64,000 bases of DNA from Bradyrhizobium manausense (GTDB taxonomy: Bacteria; Pseudomonadota; Alphaproteobacteria; Rhizobiales; Xanthobacteraceae), in NCBI RefSeq assembly GCF_018130615.1, contig NZ_JAFCKB010000028.1:20078-84077 (forward strand). The letters are read 5' to 3'. Made by a program: the position numbers and the translations under genes. The notes beneath the pieces are model-generated. The model searched no databases and was not told the DNA's origin. It saw nothing but the letters and a program-made list of their open reading frames with translations. Below, piece after piece: positions 49,080 through 56,623 of the stretch. Position 1 is the stretch's first letter. Every line of letters starts with the position of its first letter.

Positions 49080-49200
49080 TTCATATACGTGGAGTTAAAG
49101 TTCACAGTTTGTCGGAGTCAATTCCGCGCGTTGGCGTGTTCGTGCATGCGGCTATGCGTAGTTCATATACTTGACATATAAATTCATGTATATGTACATT
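49080..49200. promoter_or_regulatory. Divergent promoter with repeated TTCATATAC operator elements
   Basis: TTCATATAC occurs at 49080-49088 and 49162-49170, and the inverted core GTATATG at 49188-49194; CATATAC (49164-49170) and GTATATG (49188-49194) are perfect inverted arms. Between them is TTGACA (49171-49176), a consensus -35, with TACATT (49195-49200) as a possible -10 at 18-base spacing for the TRAP operon. The region is far more AT-rich than its surroundings. A regulator bound across the arms would cover the -35 box. The IclR protein of this locus is the natural candidate (inference). Confidence 0.6.
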
Positions 49201-49288
49201 TTCCTCAAGCAAGAAATAGGCGAGGAGCCGAACGGCTGGCAGTGCATGGCTGCCGCCTTTCGGCGTGGGACGCGTCAGGGAGAATGAA

Positions 49289-50314
49289 ATGAAGAAGAAT
49301 CTGGTCCGGGCTGCAGCCGTGCTCGCTTTGTCGCTGCCGGTCTCGACGCTGTCAGCGCAGGCGCTCGAGCTGAAGGTCGCCGATAGCTTCCCCGCCGGCC
49401 ATTATCTCGTCCGCCTGATGCTCAAGCCCTGGATGGATGACGTCACCAAGCGCACCAATGGCGCCGTGACCTTCACCTATTATCCGAACCAGCAGATCGG
49501 CAAGGCGGCCGACATGCTGCGGCTGACGCAGTCCGGCGTCGTCGATATCGGCTACATCGGGCCGTCCTACGTCTCGGACAAGATGCCGCTGTCGGAAGTC
49601 GCGCAATTGCCGGGCGCATTCGCGACCAGCTGCCAGGGCACGCTCGCTTACTGGAAGACCGCACGTGAAGGCATTTTGGCCAAGCAGGAATACGCACCGA
49701 ACAAGATCAAGCTGCTGATGGCCGTGGTGCTGCCGCCCTACCAGGTGTGGACCGTCAAGTCGAAGGTCGAGACCACCAAGGACATGCAGGGCCTGAAGCT
49801 GCGCACCACCGGCGGCGCGCAGGATCTCACGCTGCGCGCGCTCAACGCCGTGCCGGTGCGCATGGCTGCTCCCGATGCCTACGAATCGCTCTCGCGCGGC
49901 ACGATGGACGGGCTCTTGTTCCCGCTCGACAGCGTCGTCGCATACGGCCTCGACAAGCTGGTCAAGCATGCCACCGAAGGCGTCAGCTTCGGCAGCTTCA
50001 TCGTCGCCTATTCCATCAACCAGTCGGTCTGGGACAAGCTGCCCGACGACGTGAAGAAAGCGATGAACGAGGCCTCGGAGGCGATCACGCCAAAGGCCTG
50101 CGCCGATGTCGACAAGGAAGGCGAAGTCACCAAGAAGCAGATGCAGGACGAAGGCGTCACCTTCGATCCGCTGCCGGAGGCGACGCGCGCCGAAATGAAG
50201 GACAAGCTGAAGGGCGTCGGTCATGAATGGGCCGCCGGTCTCGATAGCCGCGGCAAGCAGGCCTCCGCCGCGCTGAAGGAGTTCGAAGACCTGCTGGCTT
50301 CCGGCCGCAAGTAA
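49289..50314 (+). CDS. TRAP transporter substrate-binding protein (DctP family)
   Basis: A 341-residue binding protein with a Sec signal (LVRAAAVLALSLPVSTLSAQALE). Features: LKVADSFPAGHYLVRLMLKPWMDDVTKRTNGAVTFTYYPNQQIGKAADM and the ligand-binding Arg in GLKLRTTGGAQDL. It belongs to a different TRAP subtype from the gene at 7184. The context (CoA-transferase, hydratase, lyase, acyl-CoA dehydrogenase) points to a dicarboxylate such as itaconate, mesaconate or methylsuccinate as ligand. ATG 49289 has AGGGAGA upstream. It is the first gene of the rightward operon. Confidence 0.9.
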   Translation: MKKNLVRAAAVLALSLPVSTLSAQALELKVADSFPAGHYLVRLMLKPWMDDVTKRTNGAVTFTYYPNQQIGKAADMLRLTQSGVVDIGYIGPSYVSDKMPLSEVAQLPGAFATSCQGTLAYWKTAREGILAKQEYAPNKIKLLMAVVLPPYQVWTVKSKVETTKDMQGLKLRTTGGAQDLTLRALNAVPVRMAAPDAYESLSRGTMDGLLFPLDSVVAYGLDKLVKHATEGVSFGSFIVAYSINQSVWDKLPDDVKKAMNEASEAITPKACADVDKEGEVTKKQMQDEGVTFDPLPEATRAEMKDKLKGVGHEWAAGLDSRGKQASAALKEFEDLLASGRK

Positions 50315-50341
50315 TCTGCGAGACCAAGAAGGAGGCGCGAG

Positions 50342-50896
50342 GTGATCGAACGGGCGGGGCAGGTGCTCGGCGTGCTGGAGCGCGCGCTGACGGTGATCGC
50401 GGTGGTGTTCCTGTTCGTGATCATGGTGCTGGTCGTGACTGACGTGTTCATGCGCTATGCGCTGAACAGCCCGTTCTCCTTCACCTATGATCTGATCGGG
50501 CTCTATCTGCTCGCCGGCGTGTTCTTCTTCACGCTGTCGGACGCGCTGCGCGAGCATGCGCATGTCGGCGTCGATATCTTGTTGTCGCGCTTCTCACCGG
50601 CGGGGCGGCGACTGTCGGAGATCGTCACCGCGCTTGCAGGCCTGTTCGTGTTCGCCCTGATCTGCAAAGTCGGCTTCGCGCGTGCGCTGGAGAATTACGA
50701 GCAACACGACGTGCTCTCGGGCGCCATTCCCTGGCCGACCTGGATTTCGGCGGCGCTGGTGCCGTTCGGCTGCGGCGTGCTGGTGCTGCGGCTGGTGCTC
50801 CAGCTGATCGGCAATGTGATGAGCCTCGTCAGCGGACGCGACCTCTATCCGCTGCCGCCGGTGACGGGCATCGGCGAAGCGCGCGGCTTCGAGTAA
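50342..50896 (+). CDS. TRAP transporter small permease (DctQ family)
   Basis: A 184-residue membrane protein with four helices; VTDVFMRYALNSPFSFTYDLIGLYLLAGVFFF is the Q-subunit signature, and HAHVGVDILLSRFSP the conserved loop. It starts at GTG 50342 with GGAGGCGAG immediately before it, and lies 27 bases after the binding-protein gene. It forms the QM membrane unit with the next gene. Confidence 0.9.
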   Translation: MIERAGQVLGVLERALTVIAVVFLFVIMVLVVTDVFMRYALNSPFSFTYDLIGLYLLAGVFFFTLSDALREHAHVGVDILLSRFSPAGRRLSEIVTALAGLFVFALICKVGFARALENYEQHDVLSGAIPWPTWISAALVPFGCGVLVLRLVLQLIGNVMSLVSGRDLYPLPPVTGIGEARGFE

Positions 50897-50908
50897 CGGC
50901 AGGCATCC

Positions 50909-52198
50909 ATGACACCTCTCATCGTTCTCGCTCTGCTGTTCGGCCTGCTCGCGCTTGGTACGCCCGTCGGCTTTGCAATGGCGTTTTCCGGCTCGGTCGG
51001 CCTCGTCATGGTCGGCGGCTTTCCGACGCTGTCCGGCATCCTGGAGACCGCACCGCTCTCGACCGTCTCCTCCTACGAGCTGATTACCATTCCGATGTTC
51101 CTGCTGATGGCGGACCTCGTGTTGCTCTCGGGCGTGGCGGACGATCTGTTCAAGACGGCCTCGGCCTGGGTCGGTCGTGTTCCCGGCGGGTTAGGCATGG
51201 CGACGGCACTGGCCGGCGCCGGGTTCGGTGCGATCTGCGGCACCTCGACGGCGTCCGCCGCGACGCTGTCCTCGACCAGTCTTCCCGCGATGATCCGTCA
51301 GGGCTACGAGCCGAAGATGGCGGCTGGTGTCGTCGCGATCTCGGGCACGCTGTCGATGCTGCTGCCGACCAGCGTTGCGCTTGTCATCTTCGGCCTGCTG
51401 GCCGAGGTGAATATCGGAAAACTGCTGATCAGCGGCATCATTCCGGCGATCCTCGTCACCATCACCATCATGGCCACGATCTATTTCCTGGTCTGGCAGG
51501 ACCCTTCGCGTGCGCCCGCCGCGAAATCGGTGCCATGGCGCGAGAAGTTCGCGCTGCTTTGGCAAGTCTCGCCGATGGTAGTGCTGTTCTCGATCGTCAC
51601 AGGCACGATCTATCTCGGCGTCGCGACGCCGACCGAAGCCTCCGCCTTCGGTGCGTTCGGCGCCTTCCTGCTCGCGATCGTCAAGGGCAAGATCACGCCG
51701 ACCTCGCTCTACAAGACGCTGCTGCGCGCCTGCCACGGCACCTGCATGATCATCATGATTCTCGTCGGTGCCTCGATCTTCGGCTACTTCTTTACGCTCA
51801 CCCATGTGACGCAGGATCTCGTCGCCTGGATCGGCTCGCTGCAGACCTCGCGCTGGGTGATCATCACCCTCATCCTGTGCGGCTACATCGTGCTCGGCTC
51901 GTTCATGGACCAGATTGCGATCCTGGTGCTGACCGTGCCGATCGTGCTGCCGCTGATCAAGACGCTCGGCTTCGACCCGATCTGGTTCGGCGTCATCAAG
52001 ATCGTCACCGCCGAAGTCGGCATGATCACGCCGCCGGTCGGGCTGAATTGCTTTATCGTCGCCCGCTACGCCAAGCGGCCGGTGGCGGAGGTGTTCCACG
52101 GCACCTTCCCGCATTTCATTGCGCATCTGATCGCGATCGCGATCCTGGTGGCGTTTCCGTCTATCATCCTCTGGCTGCCTTCGCAGATGGGGCGCTAA
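50909..52198 (+). CDS. TRAP transporter large permease (DctM family)
   Basis: A 429-residue permease of standard length. It shows VLALLFGLLALGTPVGFAMAFSGSVGLV at the N-terminus, AGAGFGAICGTSTASAATLSSTSLPAMIRQGYEPKMAAGVVAISGTLSMLLPTS in the first half and GSFMDQIAILVLTVPIVLPLIKTLGFDPIWFGV in the second. It completes the second TRAP system of the window. It starts 12 bases after the small permease, so the three genes are one unit. Confidence 0.93.
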   Translation: MTPLIVLALLFGLLALGTPVGFAMAFSGSVGLVMVGGFPTLSGILETAPLSTVSSYELITIPMFLLMADLVLLSGVADDLFKTASAWVGRVPGGLGMATALAGAGFGAICGTSTASAATLSSTSLPAMIRQGYEPKMAAGVVAISGTLSMLLPTSVALVIFGLLAEVNIGKLLISGIIPAILVTITIMATIYFLVWQDPSRAPAAKSVPWREKFALLWQVSPMVVLFSIVTGTIYLGVATPTEASAFGAFGAFLLAIVKGKITPTSLYKTLLRACHGTCMIIMILVGASIFGYFFTLTHVTQDLVAWIGSLQTSRWVIITLILCGYIVLGSFMDQIAILVLTVPIVLPLIKTLGFDPIWFGVIKIVTAEVGMITPPVGLNCFIVARYAKRPVAEVFHGTFPHFIAHLIAIAILVAFPSIILWLPSQMGR

Positions 52199-52236
52199 GA
52201 TCGGAGCTCGCGGCTCCCAAGAAGGAGATCAAGAAC

Positions 52237-53403
52237 ATGGATTTCGCGCTCACCGATCAGCAGGAAGCCATTCGCGACGCCATCGCAAAAATCTGCGAAG
52301 GCTTTCCCGATGCCTATTGGCTGAAGAAGGACCACGACGGCGGCTTCCCGCATGATTTTCATAAGGCGCTTGCGGATGCCGGCTGGCTCGGCATCTGTGT
52401 GCCGGAAGCTTATGGCGGCTCCGGCCTCGGTATCACCGAAGCCGCGATCATGATGCGCACCATTGCGGAGTCCGGTGCCGGCATGTCAGGCGCCTCCGCG
52501 GTGCATATCAACGTGTTCGGCCTCAATCCGGTGGTCGTGTTCGGCACCGAGGAGCAGCGCAAGCGCATGCTGCCGCCGATGGTCGAGGGCCGCGAAAAGG
52601 CCTGCTTCGCCGTCACCGAGCCTAACACCGGCCTCAACACCACGCAGCTCAAGACCCGCGCCGTCGCCAAGAACGACCGTTACATCGTCAATGGCCAGAA
52701 GGTCTGGATCTCAACCGCCCAGGTCGCGCACAAGATCCTGCTGCTGGCGCGCACCACGCCGCTGGAGGAGGTGCGCTCGCCCACCCACGGCCTCAGCCTG
52801 TTCTACACGGATTTCGACCGCAACAAGATCAAGGTCCACGAGATCGAGAAGATGGGCCGCAAAATCGTCGATTCCAACGAGCTGTTCTTCGAGGATTTCG
52901 AGATCCCGATGGAGGATCGCATCGGCGAAGAGGGCAAGGGCTTTCAGTACATCCTCGAAGGCATGAACCCCGAGCGCATCCTGATCGCCGCAGAAGCCGT
53001 TGGGCTCGGCAAGCTCGCGCTGTCGCGTGCGACCGAATACGCCAAGACCCGCGTAGTCTTCAACCGCCCGATCGGCAAGAATCAAGGCATCCAGCATCCG
53101 CTCGCCGTCAACTGGGTCGAGCTCGAGGCGGCCTGGCTGATGGTGATGTCGGCGGCGTGGCAATACGACAAGGGCATGCCCTGCGGTGCTGCGGCCAATG
53201 CCGCGAAGTATCTGGCGGGCGAAGCGGGCTTCTCGGCCTGCGAGCAGGCCGTGATGACCCATGGCGGCTTCGGTTACGCCAAGGAATTCCATGTCGAGCG
53301 CTATTTGCGCGAGGTGCTGATCCCGCGCATCGCGCCGGTCAGCCCGCAGCTCGCGCTGAGCTTCATCGCGGAGAAGGTGCTGGGGCTCGCCAAGTCGTAC
53401 TAG
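52237..53403 (+). CDS. Acyl-CoA dehydrogenase
   Basis: A 388-residue acyl-CoA dehydrogenase: helical N-domain (FALTDQQEAIRDAIAKICEGFP), middle domain with FAVTEPNTGLNT and VNGQKVWISTA, and C-domain with QYDKGMPCGAAANAAKYLAGEAGFSACEQAVMTHGGFGYAKEFHVERYLRE. The usual C-terminal YEGT-type Glu is absent; the tail reads LIPRIAPVSPQL. Instead Glu246 (MNPERI) occupies the place used as catalytic base in isovaleryl- and long-chain enzymes. Acyl-CoA dehydrogenases occur in itaconate gene sets and could oxidise methylsuccinyl-CoA to mesaconyl-CoA. ATG 52237 has AAGGAG. It follows the TRAP genes by 38 bases. Confidence 0.9.
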   Translation: MDFALTDQQEAIRDAIAKICEGFPDAYWLKKDHDGGFPHDFHKALADAGWLGICVPEAYGGSGLGITEAAIMMRTIAESGAGMSGASAVHINVFGLNPVVVFGTEEQRKRMLPPMVEGREKACFAVTEPNTGLNTTQLKTRAVAKNDRYIVNGQKVWISTAQVAHKILLLARTTPLEEVRSPTHGLSLFYTDFDRNKIKVHEIEKMGRKIVDSNELFFEDFEIPMEDRIGEEGKGFQYILEGMNPERILIAAEAVGLGKLALSRATEYAKTRVVFNRPIGKNQGIQHPLAVNWVELEAAWLMVMSAAWQYDKGMPCGAAANAAKYLAGEAGFSACEQAVMTHGGFGYAKEFHVERYLREVLIPRIAPVSPQLALSFIAEKVLGLAKSY

Positions 53404-53433
53404 CGTGCCTGCGGATTGTTCGGAGCAATGCCG

Positions 53434-54684
53434 ATGCCCGATCGCACGTCGCGGATCGATTTTTCCGACCTGATCCGTGACGGCGATCTCGTGGTGTGCG
53501 GCCAGGCGACGGCGGAGCCGGTCACCTTGACCGAAGCTCTGATCGCCCAGGCGGAAGATCTGCCGGCATTCCGGATGATGGTCGGGCCCATCTTCTCGGA
53601 GACGTTCTCCGGGTCTTGCGCGCCCAACATCTCTTTCCAGAGTTATGGCGTGATCGGCCATGCGCGGCGGCTGGCCAGGGTTGGGCGGCTCGATGTGATC
53701 CCGAGCAACTATAGCGCCTTCTGTGCCGACTTCGCCGCGCACCGCCATCGGGCCGATGTCGTTCTGGTGCAACTCGCCGAAGCCGGCGACGGCCGGCTCA
53801 GTGCCGGCCTCTCCAACGATTACGTCATCGATGCCGCGCGCGGCGCACGTCTCGTCATTGCCGAGATCAATCCGGATACCCCCTTCACGTTCGGAGCCGA
53901 ATGGCCGGAGGATGTTCCGATCCATACGCGCGTGGCCGCTCGCCATTCCCCCGTTGAATTGGCGTCCCCACCTCTGGACGATGTGTCGCGGCGCATCGCG
54001 GCCCATGCGGCGGGTCTGATCACCGATGGCAGCACGCTCCAGTTCGGCGTCGGCCGCATTCCGGACGCGATTCTCTCCTCGCTCTCCCACGCGCGTAATC
54101 TCGGCATTCATTCCGGCCTGATCAATGACGCCGTCGTCGATCTGATCGAGCGCGGCGCGGTCACGAATGCGGAGAAGGGAATCGATGCAGGGATCACCGT
54201 CACCAACCAGGTGATCGGCACCAGGCGGCTCTATCGCTGGGTCCACGAGAACAAGGCGGTTGCGGTGCGGCCGACGTCGCATACACACGGCCAAAGCGTG
54301 CTGGCGCGGATCAACCGGCTGGTCGCGATCAATTCGGCGCTTCAGGTTGGGCTCGACGGCAGCGTGAATTCCGAGACGCTGAACGGCGTTGCAATCGGGG
54401 CGATCGGCGGACAGCTCGATTTCGTCCGCGGGGCCAATGTGTCCGCCGGCGGACGGGCGATCATCGCGCTGCCGGCGACGGCATCGGACGGCACCAGCCG
54501 GATCGTTGCCGATGTGGAGACCGTGACGACACCCCGCGCCGACGTCGATGCCATCGTCACCGAATGGGGGGTCGCCGAGCTGCGTGGCTGCGGTCTTGCC
54601 GAGCGCGCGCGCCGCATGATTGCGATCGCGGCACCGGAGCACCACGATGTGTTGTCGGAGCGGCTCCGCGGCTCTACGCGCTAG
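53434..54684 (+). CDS. Acetyl-CoA hydrolase / 4-hydroxybutyrate CoA-transferase-family protein
   Basis: A 416-residue protein of the AcetylCoA_hyd/transferase family: SNYSAFCADF, AAHAAGLITDGSTLQFGVGRIPDAIL, GIHSGLINDAVVDLIERG and AINSALQVGLDGSVNSETLNG, then RADVDAIVTEWGVAELRG at the C-terminus. Active CoA-transferases of this family carry a catalytic Glu in an HTE-type motif; here the matching place reads His226-Ser227-Gly228, so the usual thioester route may be lost. It may act as a hydrolase or have changed function. ATG 53434 (not 53428) has GGAG at a proper distance. Last gene of the rightward operon, ending one base before the convergent gene. Confidence 0.8.
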   Translation: MPDRTSRIDFSDLIRDGDLVVCGQATAEPVTLTEALIAQAEDLPAFRMMVGPIFSETFSGSCAPNISFQSYGVIGHARRLARVGRLDVIPSNYSAFCADFAAHRHRADVVLVQLAEAGDGRLSAGLSNDYVIDAARGARLVIAEINPDTPFTFGAEWPEDVPIHTRVAARHSPVELASPPLDDVSRRIAAHAAGLITDGSTLQFGVGRIPDAILSSLSHARNLGIHSGLINDAVVDLIERGAVTNAEKGIDAGITVTNQVIGTRRLYRWVHENKAVAVRPTSHTHGQSVLARINRLVAINSALQVGLDGSVNSETLNGVAIGAIGGQLDFVRGANVSAGGRAIIALPATASDGTSRIVADVETVTTPRADVDAIVTEWGVAELRGCGLAERARRMIAIAAPEHHDVLSERLRGSTR

Positions 54685-54685
54685 C

Positions 54686-55222
54686 TCAGTTCATCATGGC
54701 CAGCGTCGGCCGCTGGCTCTCGGTGGATCCGATGATCCCGGGGAGGTCCGTCACCTCGCCCGCGATCATGATCGACATCCGCCAGAACAAATGGGCGAGG
54801 CGGGTGAATACCAGCCGCTCACGTTCGGCGGCGGCGGTGCCATCCGGGATCGTTACGGTTTCCAGGCCCACGACCTTCTTGAAATCCGGCCAGATCATCA
54901 TCGACTGCGCGATCACGGAATAGCAGCTCGGAGGCTCATCGCTCTCGTCGGGCACCGTCGGCAGCCCCGGGTATTGCGTTGCTGCGGCATAGAATTTGTA
55001 AGCACCATAGCCGAGCTGCAGCAGGAATTTCTCGGGGACGGCGACGTCGGCGGCAAAGGACACCAAACGCGCCTCGCTCAAGATCTCCGGATCGATGGCG
55101 CTGAGGTCCTGGGCACACAGCGCGGAGCAGAAGGCGAGCTCGCGATTGTGCTCACGAAGCAGATTGGCCAGCGGCTGCTGCTGTTGCACGGTATCGGTGA
55201 GCAGGATGATGGTCTTGAGCAT
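54686..55222 (-). CDS. Degenerate formyltransferase-like protein
   Basis: A 178-residue protein. The middle part (EARLVSFAADVAVPEKFLLQLGYGAYKFYAAATQYPGLP) follows the pattern of the formyltransferase fold, where active enzymes have Asn-x-His in NFHP; here the equivalent positions are Lys and Tyr (YKFYAAA), so formyl transfer in the normal way seems impossible. The rest has no motif I recognise. It is the last gene of a leftward three-gene cluster with a GT-A-like protein and a HAD fusion, 13 bases after the former. Formyltransferases modify sugars of surface glycans, so a role in a glycan or flagellin modification system is suggested by context only. Confidence 0.5.
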   Translation of the reverse strand: MLKTIILLTDTVQQQQPLANLLREHNRELAFCSALCAQDLSAIDPEILSEARLVSFAADVAVPEKFLLQLGYGAYKFYAAATQYPGLPTVPDESDEPPSCYSVIAQSMMIWPDFKKVVGLETVTIPDGTAAAERERLVFTRLAHLFWRMSIMIAGEVTDLPGIIGSTESQRPTLAMMN

Positions 55223-55235
55223 CGTCTGATGTCCC

Positions 55236-56555
55236 TCAGGGGAAGAGATGGCGGGCGGTCATGACGGCGTCGTCGGCCGCGTGGTGGGCGAAGAAGTCGT
55301 TGGCGATGTGCTGTCCCGGCGCGATCTCCAGGATGCGGTAGCGCGCCAGCGCAGCCGCATCGCGCGCAGCGCCGACGTCGTCCTGCCAGGCGCAGAGCGA
55401 CAATTCCAAGCGGCCAAAGCCACCGCAATCGGCGGCATAAGCGCCGGTCACGGCTTCGACGGTGGCGGCGACCGCGCCGGCGTCGCTGGCCGAGATGTCG
55501 CGCAGGATCACGGCGATGCCCTTGCCGGCCTCGGCCTTCGACGTCATGACCATGAAAGCATCGCGCGCGCCGGTGCGGCCGGCGCGGCGGGCGGTCCGCA
55601 CGAGAGCGGCGAAAGCGGGATCTGGCCCGAGCTCCAGCGTCGTCGTCGGCTGGTTATGCAGAACCGTGGCGCGCATCGCGCCGAGATCGCCTGCGAGCGC
55701 GTGATAGGACCGCGGCAGCCACACCGTGTCGAGTGGCACCTGCGACGAGGTCAGGCTCCAGGCCTGGTCGAGCAAATAGCCCTCCCAGATCGCCGGGTAG
55801 GACGCCGCGAGATGCTGCCAGGCTCGCAGCAGCATCTCCGCAGCCCTGGTGCGACCGAGATAGAGCGTGCGCGCCGACATCTCCCAGCGATTCCATTTGT
55901 GGAGCGCGACGTCGCAGCCGAGGAAGGACGGCAGCAATGGCGCCTCGCGGGCCACGGCGCCGGCTTCGACGAACAGCAGGGGCTCGCGATATTTGTTCCA
56001 CATTCGCAGCAGGAACTCCGCTTTCTCGAAACAGAGCAGGCGATCGCCGAGCTGGGTATCGATCGGTTCGATATGACAGGCGAGATCGAACCGTTCGAGC
56101 GATTGCCGGAGTGCAAAGGCGGCGGTCGCGTCGCCGCCGCGCGGATAGCAGGAAACGATCCGCGGGCGCACGACGAATGCATCGGCAGCGCTGAGGAACT
56201 TCGACCAGCCGATGCCGCCCCACCACAATTCATGCGGGCCGTCGGCGCCGCAGGGGCCGACTGTGCCGTACTCGGTCAGCTTGGACTTCAGGAAGTCGAA
56301 GCCGGGATTTTCGCTTGCGGGAATGACGACGGCACAACCGGGATTCAGGGAGCGGTAGAACAGCTCCGCCGCCGCGCCGCTCGGCGGCTCCTTCAGGATG
56401 ATCACGCCGCTGCGCCGGCCGCCGGTAAGGTCATCCAGTGCGGGCGCGCCATATTGGCCGGTCAGCCAGTCCAGGCGATCGCGCTGCGCCCGGCCAAGCC
56501 GGATGCCGCCGGATCGCAGGAGGTCATCAAGGTTCGCATGCGTCCCGTCCGTCAA
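55236..56555 (-). CDS. GT-A-like nucleotide-diphospho-sugar transferase-type protein
   Basis: A 439-residue protein without signal or membrane segments. The central part resembles glycosyltransferases of the nucleotide-diphospho-sugar transferase fold: VSCYPRGGDATAAFALRQSLERFDLACHIEPIDT (residues 134-167), FEKAEFLLRMWNKYREPLLFVEAGAVAREAPLL (176-208), GCDVALHKWNRWEMSARTLYLG, and GYLLDQAWSLTSSQVPLDTVWLPRSYHAL. The place where a DxD metal motif is expected reads Glu197-Ala-Gly-Ala, so metal binding may be altered. The N- and C-terminal 120 residues are not recognised. It sits between the formyltransferase-like and HAD-fusion genes and near flagellin, so protein or polysaccharide glycosylation is a reasonable hypothesis. 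Confidence 0.6.
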   Translation of the reverse strand: MTDGTHANLDDLLRSGGIRLGRAQRDRLDWLTGQYGAPALDDLTGGRRSGVIILKEPPSGAAAELFYRSLNPGCAVVIPASENPGFDFLKSKLTEYGTVGPCGADGPHELWWGGIGWSKFLSAADAFVVRPRIVSCYPRGGDATAAFALRQSLERFDLACHIEPIDTQLGDRLLCFEKAEFLLRMWNKYREPLLFVEAGAVAREAPLLPSFLGCDVALHKWNRWEMSARTLYLGRTRAAEMLLRAWQHLAASYPAIWEGYLLDQAWSLTSSQVPLDTVWLPRSYHALAGDLGAMRATVLHNQPTTTLELGPDPAFAALVRTARRAGRTGARDAFMVMTSKAEAGKGIAVILRDISASDAGAVAATVEAVTGAYAADCGGFGRLELSLCAWQDDVGAARDAAALARYRILEIAPGQHIANDFFAHHAADDAVMTARHLFP

Positions 56556-56623
56556 TTCCGTGCCCCCTCGCGTCGCCGGTCAGCCCTTGGACTTCAACGG
56601 CCGGGCTGGCGCGATCAGGCGCA

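Noticed and set aside
49289-52198. Possible duplication of the TRAP system at 7184-10283
   Set aside because: The subunits have the same roles but clearly differ in sequence and permease length, so they are separate TRAP subtypes rather than a recent duplication.
51535-52236. Upstream extension of the acyl-CoA dehydrogenase into the TRAP permease gene
   Set aside because: The extension reads the permease gene in another frame; ATG 52237 has AAGGAG and begins the conserved domain.
52711-54645. A 644-codon open frame on the minus strand
   Set aside because: It is antisense to the acyl-CoA dehydrogenase and the CoA-transferase-family gene, which have clear domains and proper starts.
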